DNA from: Gemmatimonadaceae bacterium
GTDB lineage: Bacteria; Gemmatimonadota; Gemmatimonadetes; Gemmatimonadales; Gemmatimonadaceae
DNA length: 64,000 nt
Assembly: GCA_011525845.1 (NCBI GenBank)
Contig: WYBP01000008.1
Coordinates: 1 to 64,000, forward strand
Reading direction: 5' to 3'
Made by a program: the position numbers and the translations under genes
Part shown: piece after piece, positions 30,614-39,330 of the stretch
Layout: every line of letters begins with the position of its first letter
How positions within the stretch are numbered: position 1 is the first letter of the stretch
The notes under the pieces: model-generated
Seen by the model: the letters and a program-made list of their open reading frames with translations, nothing else
What the model was told of the DNA's origin: nothing
Databases searched by the model: none

Positions 30614-32203
30614 ATGGCCCCCCACCGTCCGTCCGTGCTCGCCGGGCTCCTCGTCCTGGCGTTCCCGGCAGCGCTCGCGCTGCCCGCCGCCCCGCGCCCC
30701 CTGCACGCGCAGGAGGGCGCCGGGGTGCCGTCCAGGCTGCCGCTCAAGCTTCCCCCCCGGCCCACCGGTGCGGCGATCTCGCCCGCCGACCTCATGACGC
30801 GGCTCTACCAGTTCGCGGACGACAGCATGGGCGGGCGCGCGACGGGGAGCGTCGGGCACCTCAAGTCCACCGCGTACCTCGCGGCCGAGGCCGAACGGCT
30901 GCGCCTCACCCCCGCCGGCGACCCGGGGAGCTACTACCAGGTCCTGCCGCTCCTCGTCCGCCGGATCGAGCCCGGGAGCGCGATCCAGGTGCGCGCACGG
31001 CGCTTCGAGGTCGGTCGCGAGTTCGGCGTCCTCATCACCGACGTGCCGGGCGGGTGGCTGCCGGACTCCGCCGAGGTCGTGTACGGCGGCGTCCTCGACG
31101 ACACGCTGACGCAGATCACCGAAGCGGAGGCGGCGGGGAAGCTCGTCCTTCTCGACCCCGATCGCCGCACGCTCCGGCTGTCGCCGGCGTCGTACCGGGT
31201 GGCCCGCGGCGCGCGCTTCTCGCGCGCACTGGCCGTGGTGGTCCCGGTGTGGGAGTCGCTCGGCGCCGACGCACAGCGCACGCTGCTGACGCCGGTGGCC
31301 GAGCCACCGGTCCCCCCGCCCGCGGGCGACCTCCCCCCGCATCCGCCGACGCTCCTCGTCTCGCGCGCGCTGGGGGCGGCGCTCCGCCAGGTGGCCGACT
31401 CCGGCGTGCCGGGGGAGCGCGTGGGACTGGAGATCGCGTTGCGCGAGTCGCCGGTGGCGCGGAACGTCGTCGCGATCCTCCCGGGGAGCGACTCCGCGCT
31501 GAACCGCGAGTTCGTGGTGCTCGGCGCGCACAGCGACCACGACGGGGTGCGCGCGCCCTCGTCCGCGGCGGCCGACACGATCATGAACGGCGCGGACGAC
31601 GATGGCTCGGGCGTGGTCGCGCTCCTCGAGATCGCGGAGGCGCTCGCGGCGCGTCCCGTCGCGCCGCGCCGGTCGGTGCTCTTCATCTGGCACGCGGCCG
31701 AGGAACAGGGGATGGTCGGCTCGGGGTGGTACACGGGGAGCCCGACCGTGCCACTCGACGCGATGCTCGCGATGGTCAACCTCGACATGGTCGGGCGTGG
31801 CGGGCGGCGCGACATCGGGCAGGGCGGGCCGCGCTACCTGCAGGTGGTCGGGTCGCGCCGCCGTTCATCGGAGCTCGGGAGCCTGGTCGACTCCGTGAAC
31901 GCGGCGCGGCCGACGCCCTTCCGGTTCGACTACTCGCTGGACGCGAGCAACCATCCGGAACGGATCTTCTGCCGGTCGGACCACGCGAGCTACGCGCGTT
32001 ACGGGATCCCGGTGGTCTTCCTCTCCACCGGGCTGCACGCGGACTACCACCAGCCGAGCGATGAACCGCATCGCATCGACTATCTGAAGCTGACGTCCGT
32101 GACCGAGTACGTGCTGGACCTGACGCTGGCGCTCGCCGACCGTCCCGGTCCGCTCAAGCTGGACCGGAAGAAGCCCGACCCCGACGCGCCCTGCCGCCAG
32201 TAG
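30614..32203 (+). CDS. Secreted M28-family peptidase
   Basis: 529 residues with a signal peptide ending near LHAQ. The M28 dizinc ligands are all present: LGAHSDHDGV, NGADDDGSGVVALLE, IWHAAEEQGMVGS, VNLDMVGRG and a final His in ADYHQPSDEP. An insertion between the N-terminal segment and the catalytic core (about 115-280) looks like a protease-associated domain. It shares layout with the M28 gene at 25999 but is shorter by about 100 residues. It probably digests peptides outside the cytoplasm. Confidence 0.92.
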   Translation: MAPHRPSVLAGLLVLAFPAALALPAAPRPLHAQEGAGVPSRLPLKLPPRPTGAAISPADLMTRLYQFADDSMGGRATGSVGHLKSTAYLAAEAERLRLTPAGDPGSYYQVLPLLVRRIEPGSAIQVRARRFEVGREFGVLITDVPGGWLPDSAEVVYGGVLDDTLTQITEAEAAGKLVLLDPDRRTLRLSPASYRVARGARFSRALAVVVPVWESLGADAQRTLLTPVAEPPVPPPAGDLPPHPPTLLVSRALGAALRQVADSGVPGERVGLEIALRESPVARNVVAILPGSDSALNREFVVLGAHSDHDGVRAPSSAAADTIMNGADDDGSGVVALLEIAEALAARPVAPRRSVLFIWHAAEEQGMVGSGWYTGSPTVPLDAMLAMVNLDMVGRGGRRDIGQGGPRYLQVVGSRRRSSELGSLVDSVNAARPTPFRFDYSLDASNHPERIFCRSDHASYARYGIPVVFLSTGLHADYHQPSDEPHRIDYLKLTSVTEYVLDLTLALADRPGPLKLDRKKPDPDAPCRQ

Positions 32204-32247
32204 GCCGGGTCAGCGGCGCCGGCGCGAAGGCAGGCGCGAGCGCCGGC

Positions 32248-33561
32248 TCAGCGCCCCCGTCGTCCCCTGCCGGGCCCCTTGCGCGACGCCGCCGGGCGCG
32301 CCGCCTCCCGCTGGGCGTGCTCCTCGCGCCGCGCGGCCTTGGCCTTGGCCCGTGCGCGATCCTCGGCCTTTCGGGCGCGGATCGCGGCGATGCGCTCGGC
32401 CAGTGGCACCTCGAGGCGCTCGGCAGGGCGGTGGGCGTAGTCGAAGCCGGACACCGTGCGCCGCGGGAGCTTGCGGGCGATGGCCTTCTCGATCGCGCGC
32501 AGGTCCTGCTCCTCTTCAGGCGAGACGAGCGTGAACGCCTCGCCGGTGGCCTCGGCGCGGGCAGTGCGGCCCACGCGGTGGATGTAGTCCTCGGGCACGT
32601 GCGGCACGTCGAAGTTCACCACGTGCTCGAGCGCCTCCACGTCGATCCCGCGCGCGACGATGTCCGTGGCCACGAGCACGCGGACCTTGCCGCTCTTGAA
32701 GTGCGCCAGCGCCTCGGTGCGCTGGGCCTGGCTCCGGTTGCCGTGGATCCGCGCGTTCGGGATCCCGGCGCGGGTGAGCACCTCGGCGAGGCGGTTGCTG
32801 CGGTGCTTCGTGCGCGTGAAGCAGATCACGTTCCCGATCGTGTTCGACTTGAGGAGCGCGATGAAGAGGTCCGCCTTGAGCGCCTCGGGCACGGGGTAGA
32901 GCGCCTGCTCGATCCCCACCGCGGGCTTGCTCACGCGCTCGACGTTGATGCGCGCCGGCTCGCGCAGCATCGCGTGCGAGAGGTCGACGATCGGCTTGGG
33001 GAGCGTGGCGCTGAAGAAGAGCGTCTGGCGCTTCGCCGGCAGGTGCGAGAGCACGCGCTTGATGTCGGGGAGGAAGCCCATGTCGAGCATCCGGTCCGCC
33101 TCGTCGAGCACGAGCACCTCGAGGCCGCGGAAGTCCACGTAGCGGCCGGGCTGGCCGAGGTGGTCGAGCAGGCGGCCCGGCGTCGCGATGATCACGTCGG
33201 TCTGGCGGCGGAAGGCGGCTTCCTGCGGGCCCATCCCGACACCGCCGAAGACGGCCGCGCCCTTGAGGCTGGTGTGCTTCGCCAGCTCCTGCAGGTCGGC
33301 GTGCACCTGCGCGGCGAGTTCGCGCGTGGGCGTGAGCACGAGCGCGCGGGTGCCGCGCGTGGGCGCGTCGTTCAGCCGGTGGAGCAGGGGGAGCAGGAAG
33401 GCGGCCGTCTTGCCGCTCCCCGTCATCGCGCAGGCCAGCACGTCCCGGCCCTCGCGGGCGGGGGGGATGGCGTCGATCTGGATCGGGGTGGGCTTGGGCC
33501 AGCCGAGGTCAGCGACCGCGCGCAGCAGCGCGGGGTCGAGGCCGAGGGTCTCGAAGGTCAT
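32248..33561 (-). CDS. rhlE: DEAD-box RNA helicase, RhlE type
   Basis: 437 residues from the ATG at 33561. All family motifs are in order: Q motif (PKPTPIQIDAIP), TGSGKT, PTRELA, ATPGRLLDHL, DEADRMLDMGF, SATLP, ICFTRTKH, ARGIDV and HRVGRTAR. A basic, Arg/Lys-rich tail (about 390-437) is typical of RhlE and binds RNA. It unwinds RNA during ribosome assembly and decay. It stands alone, divergent from the DsrE-like gene. Confidence 0.95.
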   Translation of the reverse strand: MTFETLGLDPALLRAVADLGWPKPTPIQIDAIPPAREGRDVLACAMTGSGKTAAFLLPLLHRLNDAPTRGTRALVLTPTRELAAQVHADLQELAKHTSLKGAAVFGGVGMGPQEAAFRRQTDVIIATPGRLLDHLGQPGRYVDFRGLEVLVLDEADRMLDMGFLPDIKRVLSHLPAKRQTLFFSATLPKPIVDLSHAMLREPARINVERVSKPAVGIEQALYPVPEALKADLFIALLKSNTIGNVICFTRTKHRSNRLAEVLTRAGIPNARIHGNRSQAQRTEALAHFKSGKVRVLVATDIVARGIDVEALEHVVNFDVPHVPEDYIHRVGRTARAEATGEAFTLVSPEEEQDLRAIEKAIARKLPRRTVSGFDYAHRPAERLEVPLAERIAAIRARKAEDRARAKAKAARREEHAQREAARPAASRKGPGRGRRGR

Positions 33562-33645
33562 CTTGTGGGGTGAGGGATCTTGTTGCGCGAAAGCTAGCGG
33601 GTCGCGCATTCTGGATGCAGTCATCCACTCCTTTTCGAGGTTCCC

Positions 33646-34290
33646 GTGTCCACTCCCCGTCGTTCGTTCCTTGGTCGCCTCGGCGCCCTCCTCGCGCTGG
33701 GCGCCGTGCCCTCCTCGCTCGCCGCGGTCGAGTCGGGCGGACGCGGGTCGGGCGCGGGCGACGCGTACGCGCCGGACGAGCGGTGGCTGGAGGCGGTCGC
33801 GCAGCGCGAGCACCGGCTCTTCGTGGACACGGCCACGCTCACCGACGTGGCGGCGTTCCGCCGCACGCTGAACTTCCTCGACGTCTACAACACCGATTTC
33901 GGCACGGCCGACGGCAAGCTCGGCGTGGTGATCGGGATGCATGGCGGGGCGATCGCGCTCGCGCTCGGCGACGCGCTCTGGGCGAAGTACCGCCTCGGCG
34001 AGCGGCTCGGCGTGAAGGATGCGGCCGGTGCGCCCGTCACCGCGCACCCCTTCCGTGCGGGGCACGCGGCGACCATCGAGGGGATGAAGGCGCGCGGGGT
34101 GCACCTCCTCGCCTGCAACCGCACGTTGATGCGGCTCTCGCGCGAGCTCGCCGGCGCCGCGGGGGACGCCGCGGCGCTGCACCGGGAGCTGGTGGCGGGC
34201 GTGCTCGCCGAGGTCCAGGTGGTACCGGCGATGATCGTCGCCGTGAGCCGGGCGCAGGAGCGCGGGATCCCGTACATCGTGGTCGTCTAG
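33646..34290 (+). CDS. Exported DsrE-like protein with twin-arginine signal
   Basis: 214 residues from a GTG at 33646 with GAGG 5 nt upstream. The N-terminus PRRSFLGRLGALLALGAVP is a twin-arginine leader. The mature part carries DsrE/DsrF-type features: KLGVVIGMHGGAIALAL, then MKARGVHLLACNRTLMRL with the Cys at the usual position, and a C-terminal VVPAMIVAVSRAQERGIPYIVV. DsrE proteins relay sulfur through that Cys, but exported versions have no known role. Tat export implies folding in the cytoplasm. Confidence 0.8.
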   Translation: MSTPRRSFLGRLGALLALGAVPSSLAAVESGGRGSGAGDAYAPDERWLEAVAQREHRLFVDTATLTDVAAFRRTLNFLDVYNTDFGTADGKLGVVIGMHGGAIALALGDALWAKYRLGERLGVKDAAGAPVTAHPFRAGHAATIEGMKARGVHLLACNRTLMRLSRELAGAAGDAAALHRELVAGVLAEVQVVPAMIVAVSRAQERGIPYIVVV

Positions 34291-34300
34291 CGCGCCCCCG

Positions 34301-35551
34301 CTACTCGTAGTGGAGGGCCTCGATCGGGTCGAGGTAGGCGGCCCGGCGCGCCGGTAGGACGCCGAAGACGATGCCGATGCCGACCGAGACGGCCACCGCG
34401 ATGAGGGTGAGCCCGACCGGGGGTGACGCGTCGATCCCGAGCAGCCGCGTCACCACCTGTCCCGCCCCGAGGCCGACCACGATCCCGAGGAGGCCGCCGA
34501 CGCCCGTGAGGGTGGAGGCCTCGATGAGGAACTGCACGAGGATGTCGCCCCGCGAGGCCCCGACCGCCTTGCGCAGCCCGATCTCCCGCGTGCGGTCCGT
34601 CACCGAGACCATCATGATGGCCATCACGCCGATGCCGCCCACGAGGAGCGCCACCGAGGCGAGGACGATCATCACGAGGAAGAACACCCCCGTGAGCTGG
34701 TTGAACACGTCGAGGATCTGCTCCTGCGTGATCAGGTCGAAGGAGTTCTGCTGCGCGGGGCGGAGTCCGCGGCGCTCCCGCATCGCGATCGTGACCGCCT
34801 CCTGCGCCTGCGCAACGGGCACGCCCTCGCGCGGCTTCACGGGGATGAAGAGCGCGTTGGTCTTGTCGATCCGGAACTGCGCGTCGAGGAGCTTGAAGGG
34901 CATGATCGCCCCCGTCTCCGAGCCCGGGGGCGCGAAGATGTTCTCGGGCGGCTCGTACAGCCCGATCACCTCCATCGGCCGCCCCGCCACCTGGATGGTC
35001 TTGCCGATCGGATTGATGCGGCCGAAGAGCCGCCGGGCCATCGCCTCCTGGACCACCACGACGCTCGCGCCACCGCGGACCTCGGCGCTGGTGAACCACC
35101 GGCCCTCCACCAGCCCCCCGCCCTGGATCTCGCTGAACCCGGCGTCGGCCCCGAAGATGCCGGTCAGCTGCGTGCGCTCGCCGAGGTAGGAGAGGCGGGC
35201 GGCGCTCTGCCCCCAGAGCGCGGCGTACTTCACCTCCGGCAAGTCGGCGATGATCTCGGCCTCCGCCTCGGCGAGGTCCGGGCGGATCCGCACCCAGGCT
35301 GGCGGATTGTCGGGGTTGATGGGCGTGCTCGAGTAGACCTTCACCACATAGAAGGTGGAGGGACCGGCGATCTCCACCGTGCTGATGATCTGCGACCGCA
35401 GCCCCTCGACGAGGGACGCCATGGTCATCACGGTGGCCACGCCGATCACGACGCCGAGGATGGTGAGCGCGGAACGCAGCTTGGCCACGCGCAGCGCCTG
35501 CATCGCGACGGCGAGGTTCTCCTTGTACGGCTCGAGGAATCCGAGGCGCAT
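34301..35551 (-). CDS. MacB/FtsX-type ABC permease 1 (subtype B)
   Basis: 416 residues, four membrane helices: one near 25-50, then a large periplasmic domain (about 55-285), then three helices in the C-terminal FtsX domain (about 290-400). The FtsX signature DRTREIGLRKAVGASRGDI and the C-terminal LPARRAAYLDPIEALHYE are present. The N-terminal KLRSALTILGVVIGVATVMTM and GPSTFYVVK place it with the permeases at 36820 and 39331. It is the last gene of the exporter operon. MacB-type permeases drive export through mechanotransmission to a TolC conduit. Confidence 0.9.
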   Translation of the reverse strand: MRLGFLEPYKENLAVAMQALRVAKLRSALTILGVVIGVATVMTMASLVEGLRSQIISTVEIAGPSTFYVVKVYSSTPINPDNPPAWVRIRPDLAEAEAEIIADLPEVKYAALWGQSAARLSYLGERTQLTGIFGADAGFSEIQGGGLVEGRWFTSAEVRGGASVVVVQEAMARRLFGRINPIGKTIQVAGRPMEVIGLYEPPENIFAPPGSETGAIMPFKLLDAQFRIDKTNALFIPVKPREGVPVAQAQEAVTIAMRERRGLRPAQQNSFDLITQEQILDVFNQLTGVFFLVMIVLASVALLVGGIGVMAIMMVSVTDRTREIGLRKAVGASRGDILVQFLIEASTLTGVGGLLGIVVGLGAGQVVTRLLGIDASPPVGLTLIAVAVSVGIGIVFGVLPARRAAYLDPIEALHYE

Positions 35552-35556
35552 CGCGT

Positions 35557-36798
35557 TCACTCCGACCGCATGGCGGTGATCGGGTCGAGGCGCGCCGCGC
35601 GCCGCGCGGGGTAGACGCCGAAGAGGACGCCGATCCCGGCCCCGAGCCCGAGCGCGAGCGCCACCGACCACCAGGTGATGCGCGCCGGGAGCGGCGAGAC
35701 CACGGAGACGAGGAAGGCGAACGCCCACCCCGCCAGCACGCCGATCACCCCACCCAGCGCGGCCAGCGCGATCGTCTCCACGAGGAACTGCCGCTCGATG
35801 TCCTGCTTCCGCGCCCCGACCGCCTTCCGCAGGCCGATCTCCCGCGTCCGCTCGCTCACCGCCATCAGCATGATGTTCATGATCACGATCCCGCCGACCA
35901 CGACGCCGATCGCGACGACCGCCGGGATCACGGCGAAGAGGATCCGCGTGAGGCTCTTCCAGAAGTCCACGAGCGCGTCGGCCGTCTCGAGCGAGAAGTC
36001 GTTCTCCTCCGCCGGCCGCAGCCCGTGCGACATCCGCATCGCCTCCTCGGCCCGGGCCATCGCCCCCGCGATCTCCTCCGCGTCGCGCATCTTCACCGAG
36101 ATCGTGGTCGTGAGGCGCCGGCCGTAGCGCATCTCGAAGCGCGGCAGCGGGAGGAGCACGAACGAGTCGAAGGACTGGCCCAGTACCCGCCCCTTGGGCT
36201 CGTTCACGCCGATGACGGTGAAGCGCTCGCCCGCGACGCGGATCTCCTGGCCGATGGGGTCCACCGTCTCGAAGAGCTTCTCCGCGACCTCGGCGCCGAG
36301 CACCGCCACGGGCATCCGCCGCGAGATGTCCACGGCGCTCAGCGCGCGCCCGCTGGCGATGCGGTAGTCCTGCACCACCTGGTACTCCGGCGTGATCCCG
36401 AAGACGAGCACGCTGCCGACCGAGCGGCCGCGCCAGAGGATGTCGCTGGCGGGCGTCGGCCAGCCGGTCTGCATCGCGACCGCCTCGGCGTCGGGAAGCG
36501 CCGCGCGCACCGCCGCCGCATCCCGCTCCGTGATCCGCGGCCGTCGCTGCACCTTCGCCCATCCCTCGTCGTCGAAGAACCCGACCTGGATGGGGGTGCG
36601 GCGCACCTGGAACGCATTGGTCCCCACCACGGCGCCCGCGATGTTCTCGCGGACGTAGGCGTTCATCCCCTGGATGATCGCGACGACGGCCACGAGGAAC
36701 GCCACCGAGACGATGATGCCGAGCAGCGTGAAGAAGGTCCGCAGGGGGTTCCCGCGGATCTGGGCGGCGGCGATCCGGACGACGTCGGCATGGCGCAC
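35557..36798 (-). CDS. MacB/FtsX-type ABC permease 2 (subtype A)
   Basis: 413 residues with the same four-helix layout. The N-terminal RGNPLRTFFTLLGIIVSVAFLVAV and the periplasmic GTNAFQVRRTP place it with the subtype at 38089 and 40594. FtsX end: ERTREIGLRKAVGARKQDI, then YPARRAARLDPITAMRSE. GTG start at 36798, preceded by a TAGTTT box at 6 nt, so permeases 2 and 1 may also be made from an internal leaderless transcript. It ends 6 bp before permease 1 starts. Confidence 0.9.
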   Translation of the reverse strand: MRHADVVRIAAAQIRGNPLRTFFTLLGIIVSVAFLVAVVAIIQGMNAYVRENIAGAVVGTNAFQVRRTPIQVGFFDDEGWAKVQRRPRITERDAAAVRAALPDAEAVAMQTGWPTPASDILWRGRSVGSVLVFGITPEYQVVQDYRIASGRALSAVDISRRMPVAVLGAEVAEKLFETVDPIGQEIRVAGERFTVIGVNEPKGRVLGQSFDSFVLLPLPRFEMRYGRRLTTTISVKMRDAEEIAGAMARAEEAMRMSHGLRPAEENDFSLETADALVDFWKSLTRILFAVIPAVVAIGVVVGGIVIMNIMLMAVSERTREIGLRKAVGARKQDIERQFLVETIALAALGGVIGVLAGWAFAFLVSVVSPLPARITWWSVALALGLGAGIGVLFGVYPARRAARLDPITAMRSE

Positions 36799-36804
36799 CC
36801 GTGA

Positions 36805-36810
36805 AAACTA
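36805..36810 (-). promoter_or_regulatory. Possible internal leaderless promoter before permease 2
   Basis: TAGTTT on the minus strand, 6 nt before the GTG at 36798, inside the exporter operon in the 21-bp gap after permease 3. No ribosome site is visible. Confidence 0.4.
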
Positions 36811-36819
36811 GCGGTCGTG

Positions 36820-38085
36820 CTACTCGTGCCGCAGCGCTTCCACCGGGTCGAGGCGCGAGGCGCGCGTGGCGGGGAGCATCCCGAACACCACCCCGGTGAG
36901 CGCGGCCGCGACGAGGGACATCACCACGGCGCTGACGGGAACGGAGGCGGGTACGGGCGTGTTCGCCCGCACCACCCAGGCGAGCCCGGCCCCGATCAGG
37001 AGCCCGAGGATCGCGCCGATGCTGGTGAGCGTCGCCGCCTCCACGAGGAACTGCCAGAGGATGGTCGCGCGCGTGGCGCCGAGCGCCTTCCGCACGCCGA
37101 TCTCCCGGGTGCGTTCGGTGACCGAGATCATCATGATCGCGACCACCCCCACGCCCCCCACGAGGAGCCCCACCGCGGAGAGCCCGAGCCCCACCATGAA
37201 GATCGCGCCGAAGAGCGAGTCGAAGGTCTCCATCATCTTGTCCTGCCCGACCAGGAAGAAGGAGTTGGGCTGCGCCGGCCGGAGCCCGCGCATCCCGCGC
37301 AGCGTGGCGGTGACGGCGTCCATGGCGGCGTCGCGCGAGACCTCCACCTTGGGGCGCACCATCACCATCATGCTGCGCCGCCAGACCCCCATGCGACGGT
37401 AGGCGGTCATCATCGGGATCACCGCGCGCGGCGTGTCGGGGCCGCGCCCGTCGAGTGACTTGAGGAACCCCGCCTTGGTGTGGTAGACGCCGATCACGGT
37501 GAACTGGCGCCCGTCGAAGTCGATCGCCTTGCCGATGGGGTCCGAGTCGCCGAAGAGCTCGGTGGCGAGCTTCTGGTTCACCAGCGTCACCTGCGCCGCC
37601 GCATCGTGCTCGGCCTCGGTGAAGGTGCGCCCGGGGAAGACGTCCGCCTGGTCGGTCTGGATCCACTCCGTGCTCTGCGCGTCGTAGCCGACGTTCTTCA
37701 CCTGCCGGTCGCGGTAGGTGATGGTGGACTGGCCGAAGAGCCAGGCCATCGCGTTCTCCACCTCGGGGAGTTCGCGCACCGCCTTCCATTCCGCGAGGGA
37801 GACGCCGGGATAGCGGCGCTCGGGGCAGTCGTCCACCGTGGGGTCGCAGCTGTTGAACCCGGGGTTGCGGCGCCGGATCTGGAAGGTCTGCGTGCCGAAC
37901 TCGTCCATGTCGGACTGGAACGAGGTGCGCACACCATGCACGGTGGCCCCCATCGCCACCACGACGAAGACGCCGACCGCCACGCCCGAGATGGTGAGGG
38001 CGGCGCGCACCTTGTTGGCGCGCAGCGAGTCGAGGGCGATCATCACCCCCTCGAGACTCATCAGGATCCTGTCCCAGAGTCGCAC
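36820..38085 (-). CDS. MacB/FtsX-type ABC permease 3 (subtype B)
   Basis: 421 residues. GTG start at 38085; an ATG at 38061 is an alternative. N-terminal LRANKVRAALTISGVAVGVFVVVAM, a periplasmic segment with two cysteines (NSCDPTVDDCPERR) that could form a disulfide, then the FtsX domain ERTREIGVRKALGATRATI and the end LPATRASRLDPVEALRHE. The cysteine pair recurs in permease 5 (EACDGTDDTCAW), supporting a duplication origin. Confidence 0.9.
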   Translation of the reverse strand: MRLWDRILMSLEGVMIALDSLRANKVRAALTISGVAVGVFVVVAMGATVHGVRTSFQSDMDEFGTQTFQIRRRNPGFNSCDPTVDDCPERRYPGVSLAEWKAVRELPEVENAMAWLFGQSTITYRDRQVKNVGYDAQSTEWIQTDQADVFPGRTFTEAEHDAAAQVTLVNQKLATELFGDSDPIGKAIDFDGRQFTVIGVYHTKAGFLKSLDGRGPDTPRAVIPMMTAYRRMGVWRRSMMVMVRPKVEVSRDAAMDAVTATLRGMRGLRPAQPNSFFLVGQDKMMETFDSLFGAIFMVGLGLSAVGLLVGGVGVVAIMMISVTERTREIGVRKALGATRATILWQFLVEAATLTSIGAILGLLIGAGLAWVVRANTPVPASVPVSAVVMSLVAAALTGVVFGMLPATRASRLDPVEALRHE

Positions 38086-38088
38086 CGG

Positions 38089-39327
38089 CTACTCCTGCCG
38101 GAGGGCGGCGATGGGGTCGAGGCGCGCCGCCCGGCTCGCCGGGTAGAGCCCCGCGACGATCCCGACTCCCGCGCCGACGATGAGCGCGGCCACGATCGAC
38201 CAGGGCGCGACGGAGGCAGGCAGCGGAGTGAGCGCCGCGATCGTCTGCGACATCGCGACCCCGAGCGCGGCCCCGATGGCCGCCCCCACCACGGAGAGGG
38301 TCGCGGCCTCGATCAGGAACTGGCGGATGATGTCCTTCCGCCGTGCGCCGAGCGCCTTCCGGATCCCGATCTCCCGGGTCCGCTCCGCGACGGCCACCAG
38401 CATGATGTTCATGATCACCAGCGCGCCGACCACGAGGCCGATGCCGGGGAGCGCGGTGCCGAAGAGGACCATCTTGCTCCGGATCCCGTCGAAGAAGCTG
38501 AGCGCGGCGTCGGAGGTCTCGAGGGCGAAGTTGTCCGCTCGGCCGGGGGTGAGGCGTCGGAAGCCGCGCATCGCGGCCCGCACCGCCTCCATCCCGTCCA
38601 TCAGCACCTCGCGTGTGGGCCCCTGCACGGTGATGTACTCGATATCCCCGCGCGGCCGGAGCGCGCGGCCGAGTGCGGAGGTGTAGGGGGCGATCGCCAT
38701 CCGGTCGAGCGAGAAGCCGAAGACGGAGCCCTGGGGCTCGATCACGCCGATCACGGTGTAGGGCTGCCCGGCGATGCGGAGCTCGCGGCCGAGGGGGTCG
38801 AGGTTGGCGAAGTAGTACTTCGCGATCTCGTCCCCGATCACCAGCACCCGGCTCCCGCTCACGACCTCCTGCGGCGCGAAGGCGCGCCCCTGCGTGAGGT
38901 TGAACTTCTTGATGTCGAAGTACGCCGCCTCGGTGGCGATGGCCTGCACCATCCGCGGCCGGACGCCGGGGGCGTTGGCGTAGATGAAGTTCTCGGAGAC
39001 GATCGCCGTCTTGAAGTCGGCGGAGAGGGTCTCGCGCACGAGCCGGGCCTCGGTCTCGTAGAGCCGCGGCCGGCGCAGGAGCTCGCGCCAGTCCTCGTCG
39101 TCCTCGTTCGGGTTGAAGTTCGGCCAGCGGCGCACGTCGAAGGTGTTCACGCCGATGATCTTGGCCGCGAAGTCGTTCTCGACGTAGTCGCTCATCCCCT
39201 CGACGATCGAGACCACCGCGATCAGGAACATCACGCCGATCATCACGCCGAGCAGGGTGAAGAAGCTCTTGAGCTTCTGGACCCGGATCGTGTGCAGCGC
39301 GAGCCGGACGGCCTCGAGGAAGGGCAT
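38089..39327 (-). CDS. MacB/FtsX-type ABC permease 4 (subtype A)
   Basis: 412 residues. It begins MPFLEAVRLALHTIRVQKLK, nearly identical to the start of permease 6, and shares VNTFDVRRWPNFN with its subtype. FtsX region: ERTREIGIRKALGARRKDI, with the end YPASRAARLDPIAALRQE. The gap to permease 3 is 3 bp, which suggests coupled translation. The strong N-terminal identity with permease 6 points to a recent duplication or to gene conversion. Confidence 0.9.
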   Translation of the reverse strand: MPFLEAVRLALHTIRVQKLKSFFTLLGVMIGVMFLIAVVSIVEGMSDYVENDFAAKIIGVNTFDVRRWPNFNPNEDDEDWRELLRRPRLYETEARLVRETLSADFKTAIVSENFIYANAPGVRPRMVQAIATEAAYFDIKKFNLTQGRAFAPQEVVSGSRVLVIGDEIAKYYFANLDPLGRELRIAGQPYTVIGVIEPQGSVFGFSLDRMAIAPYTSALGRALRPRGDIEYITVQGPTREVLMDGMEAVRAAMRGFRRLTPGRADNFALETSDAALSFFDGIRSKMVLFGTALPGIGLVVGALVIMNIMLVAVAERTREIGIRKALGARRKDIIRQFLIEAATLSVVGAAIGAALGVAMSQTIAALTPLPASVAPWSIVAALIVGAGVGIVAGLYPASRAARLDPIAALRQE

Positions 39328-39330
39328 CGG

